DNA of 64,000 nt from an uncultured Sphingomonas sp. (GTDB taxonomy: Bacteria > Pseudomonadota > Alphaproteobacteria > Sphingomonadales > Sphingomonadaceae): contig NZ_CAJYQD010000044.1 of NCBI RefSeq assembly GCF_913776855.1, positions 1 to 64,000 of the forward strand, in the 5' to 3' direction. Under the pieces are notes generated by a model. The model saw only the letters and a program-made list of their open reading frames with translations. It was not told where the DNA came from and did not search any database. The translations under genes and the position numbers were made by a program. Positions 17,921 through 27,800 of this stretch are shown one piece after another (within the stretch, counting starts at the first letter, position 1; every line of letters starts with the position of its first letter).

Positions 17921-18592
17921 CTATCGCGGCGTCACAAATCCGCAACGACTATTTTCGAAGATCGGGTCCGGAGCCGGGGCGATCAACGCGTCGACATGCG
18001 CGTCGAGAACGGCGATCAGGCGGCGGAAGGTGGCGGCCTCTTCGAAATCCGGGTCGCCGATCCGGCGATACAGCACGCCTGCGCCCATCGTCAGGATCAT
18101 GTCGCACAGCCGCGACCGTTCCTCCGCCTGCGATGCGGCCGGCGCGAGCGCGACCAGCACCCGCATCAGCGCGCCCGACACGCTGCGATTGATCGTGTGC
18201 GCGATGCCGCGGATGCGTTCGTTACGTGCGGCCTCCGCCATGATCTCGGCGAACAGGGGGTCGGGTTCGCCGTCGCTGCCGCAGCGCAAAAACTCGCGCA
18301 GCCATTCGCGGAGCGCGGGAATGTCGCGGGTTTCGATGGCGCGGGTCATGTCCTGATCGTTCAGGAAGATGGCAAGGTCGCTTTCGACGATCGCGGCGAC
18401 GATCGCCTCCTTATCGGCGAAATCGCGATAAATCTGGCCCACCTTGATGCCCGACTCGGCGGCAAGCTGGGCGACGCCGGTGCCGTGGAAACCCTGTTCG
18501 GCGAACAGTCGCCGGGCGACGCTGACCAGTTGTTCGCGCCGCGCCGCCGCCCGGCCGGCGCGACCTGCCTCTCCGCACTGCAACAAATTCAC
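17921..18592 (-). CDS. TetR/AcrR family transcriptional regulator of the RND pump
   Basis: A 223-residue repressor. The N-terminal helix-turn-helix spans about residues 39-58 (GTGVAQLAAESGIKVGQIYRDF) and the alpha-helical ligand domain fills the rest. GTG at 18592 is chosen because AGGTG lies 8 nt upstream. A longer frame starting at GTG 18667 would begin inside the operator palindrome and add residues unlike the family. It is divergent from the RND operon with a perfect 20-bp palindrome between them, so it probably represses the pump and possibly itself. Confidence 0.87.
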   Translation of the reverse strand: MNLLQCGEAGRAGRAAARREQLVSVARRLFAEQGFHGTGVAQLAAESGIKVGQIYRDFADKEAIVAAIVESDLAIFLNDQDMTRAIETRDIPALREWLREFLRCGSDGEPDPLFAEIMAEAARNERIRGIAHTINRSVSGALMRVLVALAPAASQAEERSRLCDMILTMGAGVLYRRIGDPDFEEAATFRRLIAVLDAHVDALIAPAPDPIFENSRCGFVTPR

Positions 18593-18651
18593 TTCCAATT
18601 CACCTTTACCCTCTTGCCACGTCTGCCCTGGCAGCGTACCCGCCCCAAAGT

Positions 18652-18671
18652 GTGAGTGATCGATCACTCAC
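18652..18671. promoter_or_regulatory. Probable TetR operator, perfect 20-bp palindrome
   Basis: GTGAGTGATCGATCACTCAC is fully self-complementary. It lies 60 bp upstream of the TetR start and 27 bp upstream of the RND adaptor start, the expected place for an operator shared by two divergent promoters. Confidence 0.8.
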
Positions 18672-18697
18672 GTTTAGCACATCCGTCGAGGACGTTC

Positions 18698-19897
18698 ATG
18701 AAAAATCGCATGGCCCCACTGGCACTGGCGCTCATCCTTTCGGCTTGCGGAGGCGGCGGCGATTCGCAGCAGCAGCAGGGCGCGCCGCAGGGACCGCCGC
18801 AGGTCGGCTTCGTAACCGTCCAGCCGCAGCCGGTGACGCTGACCACCGAACTGCCCGGTCGCACCGCGCCCTATGAGACGTCGGACGTCCGGCCGCAGGT
18901 CAACGGGCTGATCCTCGCCCGGTTGTTCCAGGAAGGCGACTATGTGCGACAGGGCCAGGCGCTCTATCGCATCGATCCCGCGCCCTATCAGGCGGCGGTC
19001 GCCAGCGCGCGTGCGGCGCTGGCCCGCGCGCAGGCGTCGATCGCCTCGACCCGTAATCTTGCCCGCCGCTATGGCGAACTGGTCAAGATCAATGCGATCA
19101 GCCGCCAGGAATATGAAAATGCGGTGACCGGCGCGCAGCAGGCCGAAGCGGATATCGCCGCCCAGCGCGCCGCCCTGCGCCAGGCGCAGATCGACCTGTC
19201 GCGCACCACGATCACCGCGCCGATTTCCGGCCGGATCGGCCGGTCGGTGTTCACCACCGGCGCATTGGTATCGGCGGCGCAGACCAATGCGCTGGCGACG
19301 ATCCAGCGGCTCGACCCGATCTATGTCGATATCCAGCAGTCGAGCGCCGACCTGCTCAAGCTGCGCCAGCAGATCATGGGCGGCGACCTGTCGCGCGGCG
19401 GCAATGCCGCGCGCGTCCGGCTGAAGCTGGAGGATGGCAGCACCTATCCGATCGAGGGGACGCTGAAGTTCACCGACGTCACCGTCGATCCGGCTACGGG
19501 CACGCAGGCGATCCGCGCCGTCTTCGCCAACCCGCGCAGCCTGTTGCTGCCGGGGATGTATGTCCGCGCCGAACTGGTCGAGGGTACCAAGTCGAACGGC
19601 ATCCTCGTGCCGCAGCGTGCGGTCACGCGCGATCCGAAGGGTGCGGCCAGCGTCCTCGTGATCGGTGCCGACGGCAAGCTGGCACCGCGCCCGCTGCAGA
19701 CGCAGCGTACCATGGGCGATGCATGGCTGGTGACCGGCGGGCTGAACGCAGGCGACAAGATCGTCGTCGAGGGCGCGCAGATGTTGCAGCCGGGTACCCC
19801 GGTAAAGGGCTATCCGTGGAAGCCGCAACCCGAGGGGCAGGCGCCGCAGGGTGCCGCCCCCGCCGGGGCCGGCGGCCCCCAGGCACAGGCGAAGTAA
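18698..19897 (+). CDS. RND efflux periplasmic adaptor (AcrA-like lipoprotein)
   Basis: A 399-residue membrane fusion protein. The lipoprotein signal ends LILSAC, acylated Cys17. The lipoyl motif is ETSDVRPQVNGLI, followed by the alpha-hairpin with paired Ala/Arg/Gln heptads, and ISGRIGRSVFTTGALVSA is typical of AcrA/MexA. The C-terminus is Pro/Gln/Gly-rich. GAGGA before ATG 18698 supports the start. It joins the RND pump 6 bp downstream to the outer-membrane factor. Confidence 0.93.
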   Translation: MKNRMAPLALALILSACGGGGDSQQQQGAPQGPPQVGFVTVQPQPVTLTTELPGRTAPYETSDVRPQVNGLILARLFQEGDYVRQGQALYRIDPAPYQAAVASARAALARAQASIASTRNLARRYGELVKINAISRQEYENAVTGAQQAEADIAAQRAALRQAQIDLSRTTITAPISGRIGRSVFTTGALVSAAQTNALATIQRLDPIYVDIQQSSADLLKLRQQIMGGDLSRGGNAARVRLKLEDGSTYPIEGTLKFTDVTVDPATGTQAIRAVFANPRSLLLPGMYVRAELVEGTKSNGILVPQRAVTRDPKGAASVLVIGADGKLAPRPLQTQRTMGDAWLVTGGLNAGDKIVVEGAQMLQPGTPVKGYPWKPQPEGQAPQGAAPAGAGGPQAQAK

Positions 19898-19903
19898 CGG
19901 GCC

Positions 19904-22900
19904 ATGTCACGCTATTTCATCGACCGACCCATCTTCGCATGGGTCATCGCCGTCGTGATGATGCTCGCTGGCGCCATCGCGATCCGCAGCCTGCCGATCG
20001 CGCAGTTCCCGGAGATCGCGCCGCCCGCGGTCGCGATCACCGCCATCTATCCGGGTGCCGATGCCGAGACGCTGGAGCGCACGACGACCCAGATCATCGA
20101 GCAGCAGCTCAAGGGCATCGACAATCTGCGCTATTTCTCGTCCTCGTCCTCCTCGGCGGGGACGGTGACGATCACCCTGACCTTCGAACAGGGCACCGAT
20201 CCCGACATCGCCCAGGTGCAGGTGCAGAACAAGCTGCAGGCGGCGACCCCGCTATTGCCGCAGGAGGTCCAGCGCCAGGGCATTCAGGTCACCAAGTCCG
20301 CCGCCAGCTTCCTGCTGGTCGTCGGCCTCGTGTCGACCGACGGATCGCATACCAACAACGACCTGTCCGACATGGTCGTGTCGCAGTTCCAGGACCCGAT
20401 CAGCCGCGTCAGCGGCGTGGGTGAGTTGCAGGTGTTCGGCGCGCAATATGCGATGCGCATCTGGCTCGATCCGATCAAGCTCAACAGCTATCAGCTGACC
20501 GTCGCCGATGTGACGTCGGCCGTACAGGCGCAGAACGCGCAGGTCTCGGCCGGCCAGATCGGTGCGCTGCCGGCACCCAAGGAGCAGATGCTGAACGCCA
20601 CGGTCAGCGTCCAGTCGCGCCTGCAGACGCCGGAGCAGTTCGCCAACATCCGCCTGAAGACTAACGCCGATGGCGCGGTCGTCCGGCTGGGCGATGTCGC
20701 GCGGGTCGAACTGGGAGCCGAGAATTACGGCTTCGACGTGCAGTATAACGGCAAGCCCGCTTCGGGCTTCGGCGTCCGCCTTGCCGCCGGTGCCAACGCG
20801 CTCGACACGGTGGAACTGGTCAAGGCGCGCGCGCAGGAGATCGGACGCAGCCTGCCGGGCGACGTGAAGGTCATCTATCCGTACGACACGACGCCGTTCG
20901 TCCGCCTGTCGGTCGAACAGGTCATCCACACGCTGATCGAGGCGGTGGTGCTGGTCTTCCTCGTCATGTTCCTGTTCCTGCAGAACTGGCGTGCGACGAT
21001 CATCCCGACCATCGCGGTGCCGGTGGTGCTGCTCGGCACCTTCGCGGTGATGGCGGTCGCTGGCTTCACCATCAACACGCTGACACTGTTCGGCATGGTG
21101 CTGGCGATCGGCCTGCTGGTCGATGACGCGATCGTCGTCGTCGAGAACGTCGAACGCCTGATCCAGACCGAGGGGCTGTCCCCCAGGGAAGCCGCGCGCA
21201 AGTCGATGGACGAGATCACCAGCGCGCTGGTGGGCATTGGCCTGGTCCTGTCGGCGGTGTTCCTGCCGATGGCGTTCTTCGGCGGGTCGACCGGCGTCAT
21301 CTATCGCCAGTTCTCGATCACGATCGTCTCGGCGATGGTGCTGTCGGTGCTGGTCGCGCTGATCCTGACGCCGGCGCTCTGCGCCACGATCCTGAAACCG
21401 CATGATCCGCACAAGCACGAGAAGGGCAACGGCCTGCTCGCGCGCTTCTTCCGCTGGTTCAACGACCGGTTCGAACGCGGCCAGCAGAAATATGAGGGCG
21501 GGGTACGTCGCACCACGCGCAGCTGGAAACGGTCGATGCTCGTCTATCTGCTGATCGTGGCGGGCATGGTCTTCGTCTTCACGCGCCTGCCCTCGGGCTT
21601 CCTGCCCGACGAGGATCAGGGCACCGTGCTGGCGCTGGTGCAGGGGCCGGCAGGATCGACGAGCAGCCGCACCGAAAACGGCCTGAACGTGGTTCGCGAC
21701 CATTTCCTCAAGCAGGAATCGGCCAATGTCGCGGGCGTCTTCACCGTCAACGGCTTCAGTTTCGCGGGGCAGGGGCAGAATGCCGGTCTGGTGTTCGTCA
21801 ACCTGAAGCCGTGGGAGGATCGTGGCGGCGCCGAGAACAAGGCGCAGGCGATCGTCGGCCGGGCGATGGGGGCGTTCAGCCAGTATAAGGACGGCATGAT
21901 CTTCGCGCTGGTGCCGCCGGCCGTGCAGGAACTGGGCAACGCCACCGGCTTCGACGTGCAGCTGGTCGATACCGGCGGCATCGGCCACGAACGGTTGTTG
22001 CAGGCGCGCAACATGATGCTGGGCATGGCGTCGCAGGACCCGCGCGTGGCGCAGGTCCGGCCGCTCAGCCTCGACGACGCACCGCAGCTCAAGGTGAAGA
22101 TCGACGAGGACAAGGCACGCGCGCTGGGGCTGGATCTGGCCGACGTCAATTCGACGATCGCGACCGCATGGGGCGGCGGCTATATCAACGACTTCATCGA
22201 TCGCGGTCGCGTGAAGCGCGTCTATGTGCAGGCCGATGCGCCCTACCGGCTTGCGCCGGAGGATGTCGGCGACCTGTATGTGCGCGGCGCGAACGGGCAG
22301 ATGGTGCCGTTCACCGCCTTCTCGACGCTCGAATGGGCCAATGCGCCGGTGTCGCTGACCCGCTATAACGGCCAGTCGGCGATGCAGTTGCAGGGTGCAC
22401 CCGGACCGGGGCTCAGCACCGGTGCGGCGATGCAGGCGATGGAGGAAATCCACGCCAAGCTGCCGCCGGGCACCGCGCTCGAATGGACCGGGCTGTCGTT
22501 CGAGGAACGGCTGTCGGGTGGTCAGGCGCCGGCGCTTTATGGCCTGTCGCTGCTGATCGTGTTCCTCTGCCTCGCCGCGTTGTACGAAAGCTGGTCGGTA
22601 CCGATTTCGGTGCTGCTGGTCGTGCCGCTGGGCATTCTGGGCGCGCTGCTGGCGGCGTGGCTGACGGGGCTGAACAACGACATCTACCTGCAGGTCGGTC
22701 TCATCACGACCATCGGCGTGTCGGCGAAGAACGCGATCCTGATCGTCGAGTTCGCCGAAGAGCGGATGGGTGACGGGATGAACGCGGTCGATGCCGCGGT
22801 GGAGGCGGCGCGGTTGCGATTGCGCCCGATCCTGATGACCTCGCTCGCCTTCGTGTTCGGTGTGCTGCCGCTGGCGATCAGCACCGGCGCCGGCGCGGGC

Positions 22901-23107
22901 GGCCAGAACGCGATCGGCCGGGCGGTGGTCGGCGGCATGTTGTCGGCGACGATCCTCGCAATCTTCTTCGTACCGATGTTCTTCGTCGTCGTGCTGCGCC
23001 TGTTCGGGCACGGCGGCAAGGACACCCCTGCCGACACGCGGGACAATGACCGCGAAGACGGCAACCGCTCCACCCACGGCGACGAACCCGCGCCGCAGGG
23101 AGCATGA
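19904..23107 (+). CDS. RND efflux pump, inner-membrane transporter (AcrB/HAE1 type)
   Basis: A 1067-residue drug:proton antiporter trimer subunit. It starts [20 protein letters not shown] as in all HAE1 pumps. The proton-relay Asp pair is in [16 protein letters not shown] (TM4) and the relay Lys in [16 protein letters not shown] (TM10). Porter-domain motifs such as [16 protein letters not shown] LRYFSSSSS are also present. Length is normal (about 1050). The acidic C-terminal tail is slightly extended. It lies between adaptor and outer-membrane factor, with a 4-bp overlap to the latter. Confidence 0.96.
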   Translation: MSRYFIDRPIFAWVIAVVMMLAGAIAIRSLPIAQFPEIAPPAVAITAIYPGADAETLERTTTQIIEQQLKGIDNLRYFSSSSSSAGTVTITLTFEQGTDPDIAQVQVQNKLQAATPLLPQEVQRQGIQVTKSAASFLLVVGLVSTDGSHTNNDLSDMVVSQFQDPISRVSGVGELQVFGAQYAMRIWLDPIKLNSYQLTVADVTSAVQAQNAQVSAGQIGALPAPKEQMLNATVSVQSRLQTPEQFANIRLKTNADGAVVRLGDVARVELGAENYGFDVQYNGKPASGFGVRLAAGANALDTVELVKARAQEIGRSLPGDVKVIYPYDTTPFVRLSVEQVIHTLIEAVVLVFLVMFLFLQNWRATIIPTIAVPVVLLGTFAVMAVAGFTINTLTLFGMVLAIGLLVDDAIVVVENVERLIQTEGLSPREAARKSMDEITSALVGIGLVLSAVFLPMAFFGGSTGVIYRQFSITIVSAMVLSVLVALILTPALCATILKPHDPHKHEKGNGLLARFFRWFNDRFERGQQKYEGGVRRTTRSWKRSMLVYLLIVAGMVFVFTRLPSGFLPDEDQGTVLALVQGPAGSTSSRTENGLNVVRDHFLKQESANVAGVFTVNGFSFAGQGQNAGLVFVNLKPWEDRGGAENKAQAIVGRAMGAFSQYKDGMIFALVPPAVQELGNATGFDVQLVDTGGIGHERLLQARNMMLGMASQDPRVAQVRPLSLDDAPQLKVKIDEDKARALGLDLADVNSTIATAWGGGYINDFIDRGRVKRVYVQADAPYRLAPEDVGDLYVRGANGQMVPFTAFSTLEWANAPVSLTRYNGQSAMQLQGAPGPGLSTGAAMQAMEEIHAKLPPGTALEWTGLSFEERLSGGQAPALYGLSLLIVFLCLAALYESWSVPISVLLVVPLGILGALLAAWLTGLNNDIYLQVGLITTIGVSAKNAILIVEFAEERMGDGMNAVDAAVEAARLRLRPILMTSLAFVFGVLPLAISTGAGAGGQNAIGRAVVGGMLSATILAIFFVPMFFVVVLRLFGHGGKDTPADTRDNDREDGNRSTHGDEPAPQGA

Positions 23108-24573
23108 CCATGAGCAAGAACGCCATGACGCTGCGTAACCTGACCCTCCTCGTCGCCACCACCGCGCTGGCGGGGTGCAATCTGGCGCCCAAGAATGTCC
23201 GGCCGGAGGGGGCGATTCCGTCCATCCTGCCGCAGGGCGGATCCTATCCGGTGCTGGGCGCCGAACAGGCCGATGTGACCCGGATCGGCTATCGCGATTT
23301 CTTCGTCGATCCGCGGTTGCAGGCGGTGATTGCCACCGCGCTCGACAACAACCGCGATTACCGGGTGACGGCGGCCAATGTGCTGGCCGCCCGCGCGCAA
23401 TATCGCGTGACCCGCGCCAGCCAGGTGCCGACGACCTCCGCCAATGGCGGCGTTACCTATACCAACAACCCGTTCGGCGCGCTGGGTGGTGCCGGCGGGG
23501 CAGGAGGTGCCGGTGGCGCGGGCGGCGTGCCCGCCCAGACCGGCAACCTCGAAATCTATCAAGCGTCGGTCGGGTTTTCCGCGTTCGAACTCGATCTGTT
23601 CGGGCGGGTGCGCAATCTGAGCCAGGCGGGCCTGCAGGAATATTTCGCGACCGAAGAGGCACAGCGCGCCGCACGGATCACGCTGATCGGCGAAGTCGCG
23701 ACCGCGTGGCTGACCATGGCGGCCGATCAGGACCAGTTGCGCCTATCGCGCGAAACGCTGACCAGCTTCGGCCGGACGCTGGAACTGACCCGTGCGCAGT
23801 TCCGGGTCGGGGTCATCTCCGAGCTGGAGGTGCAGCAGGCAGAGACGAGCTACCAGCAGGCCCGCAACGACATCGCCGCACTGACCGCGCAGATCGCGCA
23901 GGACCAGAATGCGATCAACCTGCTGGCGGGGACGACGGTTCCGGTCGAACAGCTGCCGACCGAACTGGGCGAGCGCGATCCGATCCTGTCGAACCTGCCG
24001 ACCGGCGTGTCGTCCGCGGTGCTGCTGCGTCGGCCGGACGTATTGCAGGCCGAGCGTCGCCTGTATGCCGCCAACGCCAATATCGGGGCGGCGCGTGCTG
24101 CGCTGTTCCCGACCATTTCCCTGACCGCGACGCTGGGTACGATCAGCACCGCGCTGGGTGGCCTGTTCGGATCGGGGACGCAGCAATTCTCGGTCGCTCC
24201 GGCGGTGGCGCTGCCACTGTTCGACGGCGGCCAGCGGCGTGGCAATGTCGAGGTCGCCCGTGCGCAGCAACTGGCGGCGGTCGCGACCTATGAAGGTACG
24301 CTGCAGACGGCGTTCAAGGAAGTGGCCGATGCGCTGGCGACGCGCGGCACGATCGACGAACAGCTATCGGCACAGACCGCAAAGGCGCGCTCGGCGGCCA
24401 CGGCCCAGCGGCTGTCGGATGCGCGCTATCGTGCCGGCATCGATTCCTTCCTGAACACGCTCGACGCGCAACGCACCAGCTATACCGCACGACAGGCGCT
24501 GGTGCAGACCCGGCTGGCGCGGGCAAGCAACCTGGTCACGCTGTATCGGACACTGGGGGGCGGGCTGAACTAG
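23104..24573 (+). CDS. Outer-membrane efflux lipoprotein, NodT/OprM family (second copy), with glycine-rich insert
   Basis: A 489-residue TolC-like factor completing the RND pump. The lipoprotein signal ends TTALAGC, Cys25 from ATG 23104; ATG 23110 is an alternative. NodT signatures [30 protein letters not shown] and [13 protein letters not shown] are present. The first repeat carries an unusual Gly/Ala run (GGAGGAGGAGGAGG, about residues 126-140), probably in an extracellular or equatorial loop. Confidence 0.92.
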   Translation: MTMSKNAMTLRNLTLLVATTALAGCNLAPKNVRPEGAIPSILPQGGSYPVLGAEQADVTRIGYRDFFVDPRLQAVIATALDNNRDYRVTAANVLAARAQYRVTRASQVPTTSANGGVTYTNNPFGALGGAGGAGGAGGAGGVPAQTGNLEIYQASVGFSAFELDLFGRVRNLSQAGLQEYFATEEAQRAARITLIGEVATAWLTMAADQDQLRLSRETLTSFGRTLELTRAQFRVGVISELEVQQAETSYQQARNDIAALTAQIAQDQNAINLLAGTTVPVEQLPTELGERDPILSNLPTGVSSAVLLRRPDVLQAERRLYAANANIGAARAALFPTISLTATLGTISTALGGLFGSGTQQFSVAPAVALPLFDGGQRRGNVEVARAQQLAAVATYEGTLQTAFKEVADALATRGTIDEQLSAQTAKARSAATAQRLSDARYRAGIDSFLNTLDAQRTSYTARQALVQTRLARASNLVTLYRTLGGGLN

Positions 24574-24646
24574 CCCGCCGAACAGACCCCTTGCGTCGCG
24601 ATATGATCGGCATATGCTCTCCTGCATAACGATAAGGAGAGGAACG

Positions 24647-24910
24647 ATGAATCCGATCGAACCGGGCGATGCCGCCGGCGAGAAGAGCATGGTGATCCTG
24701 CAAAGCCTGCTCTGCCTGTTGCGCGAGAAGAACCTGTTGTCGCGCGCCGATATCGAGGAACTGGCGGCGAAGGTCGCCAGCCGGGCAGCCGACCGCGAAC
24801 GCGACCCGCTGCCATGCCAGAGCGACGCGGTGGTCGCGGCGGCGAGCGAGATGGATCGGCTGGGTGCCTATATCGGCGGGCGCTATGGCGGGAAACACCG
24901 TCGTATGTAA
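24647..24910 (+). CDS. Small conserved-type hypothetical protein, 87 aa
   Basis: I do not recognise a family. The start at 24647 has a strong ribosome-binding site (AAGGAGAGGAACG). The protein is charged and helical: MVILQSLLCLLREKNLLSRADIEELAAKVASRA reads like an amphipathic helix pair, and the C-terminus is basic. No signal peptide or membrane segment. Its own promoter probably lies in the 70 bp after the efflux operon. Confidence 0.65.
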   Translation: MNPIEPGDAAGEKSMVILQSLLCLLREKNLLSRADIEELAAKVASRAADRERDPLPCQSDAVVAAASEMDRLGAYIGGRYGGKHRRM

Positions 24911-25077
24911 TTGATGCGACACCGTTTGCCGCGTTCGTCGATGCGGTCGGCGGTGTCATCACGGCGTCAGAATTTACGGCGACACGCATCCCCGGCACCC
25001 GTTATGCGTTCTTCGCATGTCCGGTCCTGCCGGGCGGGTATCATAGACGGACGGGTTAACGTCCTTGAGAGGTTGTC

Positions 25078-25260
25078 GTGTCTTCGATCGTATCGGACGA
25101 AATGTCCTATTTTGTACGCCGTGCCGAACAGCAGCTGGAATTTGCGCAGCGTGCCGACCATGAGCAGGTCGTGAGCGCGCATTACGAATTGGCGAACCTG
25201 TATCTCGATCGCGCCTATGCGCCGGTTGTGCCGGTGGAAGGGACTGCGCAGGCGGCCTGA
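25078..25260 (+). CDS. Small hypothetical protein, 60 aa
   Basis: GTG start with GAGAGG eight bases upstream. The protein is short and mostly helical (MSYFVRRAEQQLEFAQRADHEQVVSAHYELANLYLDRAY). The pattern resembles small soluble proteins found in sphingomonads, but I cannot name a domain. ATG at 25102 is a possible alternative start. Confidence 0.6.
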   Translation: MSSIVSDEMSYFVRRAEQQLEFAQRADHEQVVSAHYELANLYLDRAYAPVVPVEGTAQAA

Positions 25261-25792
25261 GCGGCGGATTTGCGATATTCGTGCAAGCGTCGGACCGCTT
25301 CCTGCCGGGGGCGGTCATTGCGGATAGTTCCTGCCCGTCAGGCTACGCCGCCAGACGCTGCACTGGCAGCAGGTTGGTGAAGTATCGGGGGATGATCCCG
25401 ACGCGCCCCTCCTGCGTGGCCAAGGGGTTTGTCGAGAGAGCGTATTGCAGCATCTACCCCAAACGTTCCTCCCATACGCCCCTTTGACAGGTTCATGAGC
25501 GACTGAGGGCGAACAGGCAGGCTTGAGGTTATCCTACTCTAGCGATTTCGGTGCCACCAGTTGCGGGGCCGTGCTGATACATCGCAAACGGAGCGTTGGT
25601 ACGAGCAGTCCGACATCCTGCGTCAACCACATGTCTTTCCCGCGAAAGCCGGTTTTGCCAGAGCGATGTGCCGGGATCGGCCGGACGCCCAAGCTCTAAC
25701 ACAACGATAGGTCGGATCGGGCGCGGACCGGACATACCACACGGAACGCCGGGATGGACGGCACCCTGCCGCCCACCCCGCATCCAAAACCC
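25261..25792. other. Gene-poor interval of about 530 bp
   Basis: No long coding frame fits this stretch. Base and codon use are less GC-skewed than the neighbours. The only protein-like piece is a 36-codon minus-strand frame at 25343-25453. The interval may be a remnant of a deleted or transferred gene. Confidence 0.6.
25343..25453 (-). CDS. Possible small ORF or gene fragment, 36 aa
   Basis: Minus-strand frame from ATG to TAG ending VGIIPRYFTNLLPVQRLAA. GGGG lies seven bases before the ATG. The residue mix looks protein-like, but 36 codons is too short to be sure and I know no match. Could be the 3' end of a decayed gene, since a stop codon lies just upstream in frame. Confidence 0.2.
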   Translation of the reverse strand: MLQYALSTNPLATQEGRVGIIPRYFTNLLPVQRLAA

Positions 25793-26173
25793 TCACCCGT
25801 TGGGGACGTCGGCTTCCTGCTGGTTCACCATCGTGTCGTCGACCGGTGCATCGTCGTCGCTGCCACTCTGGCCGCGGGTCGAGCGCGAGGTCATGCCGGT
25901 GGCCGATGCGTCGTCCAGCACCTGCTGGTCGGGTTCGACCGGCGGGGGCGGGGGCAGGACTTCGGCCGGAGCAACGGCCGACAGGTTTTCGGTGACCGGC
26001 GGCGCGGCCTCGTAATTTTCCTCCGCCAGCGGGGTGGGCGGCGGCGCTTCCTCGTCGAACGCGCTGTTTTCGATCGGGGCGTCTTCGGGCGCCTTGTCCG
26101 AGCAACCGCCCAAGCCGGTCGCCAGCAACAGGCCGCTGCCGGCGAGCAGCGCCACGCGCCATCCGTTTTTCAT
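25793..26173 (-). CDS. Small acidic proline-rich lipoprotein, unknown function
   Basis: A 126-residue exported protein. The signal ends LATGLGGC with acylated Cys24. The mature part is acidic and Pro-rich (EEAPPPTPLAEE, EVLPPPPPVEPDQ), probably unstructured. GGGGG six bases before ATG 26173 favours this start over 26179. It lies 11 bp after the L,D-transpeptidase on the same strand, so probably one transcript and a cell-envelope role (inference). Confidence 0.75.
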   Translation of the reverse strand: MKNGWRVALLAGSGLLLATGLGGCSDKAPEDAPIENSAFDEEAPPPTPLAEENYEAAPPVTENLSAVAPAEVLPPPPPVEPDQQVLDDASATGMTSRSTRGQSGSDDDAPVDDTMVNQQEADVPNG

Positions 26174-26184
26174 CGTCATCCCCC

Positions 26185-27684
26185 TTATCGTGCGGCCAAC
26201 TGGCTGGCCTCGGCGCGTGCTGCGATCTTGTTTGCCAGCACGCCGTCCCATTTATACGGATCCTCGCGGAAGCTCATCGTGCCGTTCGGCGTGGCGAAGG
26301 CGGTCCAGTAGAGCAGATACACCTTCACCGGATCGGCGACCTTCGCGCGCACGGTCTTACCCGATGCGAGTGTCGCGTCGATCTGCGTGTCCGGCCATTC
26401 GGGCGTGGTGCGCAGCAGCAACCGCGCCAGGTCCTCGGGCTTTTCGAGGCGGACACAGCCATGGCTGGCCAGCCGGTCGAACTTGGCGAAGCCCGCCTGT
26501 GCCGGGGTATCGTGCAGATAGACCGCGAACGGATTGTCGAAATCGAACTTGAACCGCCCGAGCGCGCTGTTCTCCGACGCCTGCTGCAGACGGCGCCCGC
26601 CGCCTTCCGTCTCGATCACGCGAAAGCCGTTGCGCTTCAAATAACCGGGGTTCGCCCGTTCCTTGGGCCACAATTCCTTATCGGCAATCGACGACGGGAC
26701 ATTCCATGGCGGATTGAGGACGATCGAATGGATCGTCGAGGTGAGCATCGGCGTCTCGTCGCCCGGACGGCCCGTCACCGCCTTCATTGATGTCACCGGC
26801 TGATCGCCGTCGAACACCGTCAGCACGGCGGCGGCGATGTTCACCTGGATACGGTTCTTTTCCAGCTCGGTCGGCAGCCAGCGCCACCGCTCCATATTCG
26901 CCTTGATCTGCTTGATCCGCTCACCCACCGGTACGTTGAGCGACGCAACCGTCTGCCCACCGACCTGTCCGGCGGGGTTCAGGCCATAGCGACGCTGCGC
27001 ACGGCGGACCGCATCCAGCAGCGACTGGTCGAACGTGTCGCCACTTGCCGACAGTTCGCTGTCCTCCACCGCCAGCCGCTTGCGCAGCGCCGCCACCTGC
27101 GGCCCGCGCCCGCCCAACCGCATGTCGGAGCCTGCGCCGATCGTCGGCCAGCCGCCATTCGCCTGGATCTTGCGATAGCGCGCAAGGCCCGCGACCAGCG
27201 TGTCGTATCCGGCATAGGGCGGCGGGAGCGACGCGATCCAGCTTGCCAGCTTGTTCGTCGCCACCGCGTCGCGGAACGACGGCAACGGGTCGAACGCCTG
27301 CGGCCGCATCGCCCAGTCCTTCTGGAAATCCGCGTTATCCAGCCGTCCGGCGCGCACCGCATGGGCATGGTCGAGCGCGGCGCGGACCAGCGCCGGGCCG
27401 GTCAGGCCATCCAGCGACGGTTCGCGATCCTTCAGCCCCTGCGCCACGGCATCGCGCGCCAGCAGCCGGGCAAGTTCGCTCTCCTGCGCGGCGGTCAGCG
27501 TCGGCAGCGGCAGGGGGGCGGGCACCACCTGCACCATCGGCGCGGTGGTCGGCAGCGTCGGCACCACCGGCGGCGGCGTCACCTGCGCCATGGCGGTGGC
27601 CGAGCCGGTCAGCGCGATGCCGGCCAGCAGCACGCTGCGGGCAAGGCGGTGGAAACTAGGGCGATGGTCGGTAATCGTCGTCAT
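26185..27684 (-). CDS. L,D-transpeptidase (YcbB/LdtD-like, YkuD domain)
   Basis: A 499-residue periplasmic enzyme that forms 3-3 peptidoglycan crosslinks. A signal peptide (to about AMAQ) is followed by a Pro-rich linker and an N-terminal helical domain. A peptidoglycan-binding fold (LGGRGPQVAALRKRL ... GLNPAGQVGGQTVASLNVP) comes next, and the YkuD domain has the catalytic motif SHGCVRLE. Start at 27684 has GGAAGAG 8 nt upstream. The frame stays open far upstream, but only this start gives a signal peptide. Confidence 0.9.
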   Translation of the reverse strand: MTTITDHRPSFHRLARSVLLAGIALTGSATAMAQVTPPPVVPTLPTTAPMVQVVPAPLPLPTLTAAQESELARLLARDAVAQGLKDREPSLDGLTGPALVRAALDHAHAVRAGRLDNADFQKDWAMRPQAFDPLPSFRDAVATNKLASWIASLPPPYAGYDTLVAGLARYRKIQANGGWPTIGAGSDMRLGGRGPQVAALRKRLAVEDSELSASGDTFDQSLLDAVRRAQRRYGLNPAGQVGGQTVASLNVPVGERIKQIKANMERWRWLPTELEKNRIQVNIAAAVLTVFDGDQPVTSMKAVTGRPGDETPMLTSTIHSIVLNPPWNVPSSIADKELWPKERANPGYLKRNGFRVIETEGGGRRLQQASENSALGRFKFDFDNPFAVYLHDTPAQAGFAKFDRLASHGCVRLEKPEDLARLLLRTTPEWPDTQIDATLASGKTVRAKVADPVKVYLLYWTAFATPNGTMSFREDPYKWDGVLANKIAARAEASQLAAR

Positions 27685-27800
27685 CCTATACTCTTCCGGT
27701 GCGGCACGCAGGCTGTATCGCATTCGAACCTGCCGCACGATGAACCGTTCCCCTTGCGCGCCTGTTACCACAAGGAAATGGTAGTTTCGAACCCCCGCCG

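Noticed and set aside
18656..18697. Earlier start of the RND adaptor inside the palindrome
   Set aside because: It would remove the lipoprotein signal from the N-terminus; ATG 18698 has a good ribosome-binding site.
20252..23077. 941-codon open frame antisense to the RND pump gene
   Set aside because: Arg/His/Gln-rich product with no domain, lying exactly over a real gene. It is the usual shadow of high third-position GC.
24911..25174. 87-codon frame after the small hypothetical gene
   Set aside because: No ribosome-binding site, Arg/Ser-rich product, and it overlaps the better-supported gene at 25078.
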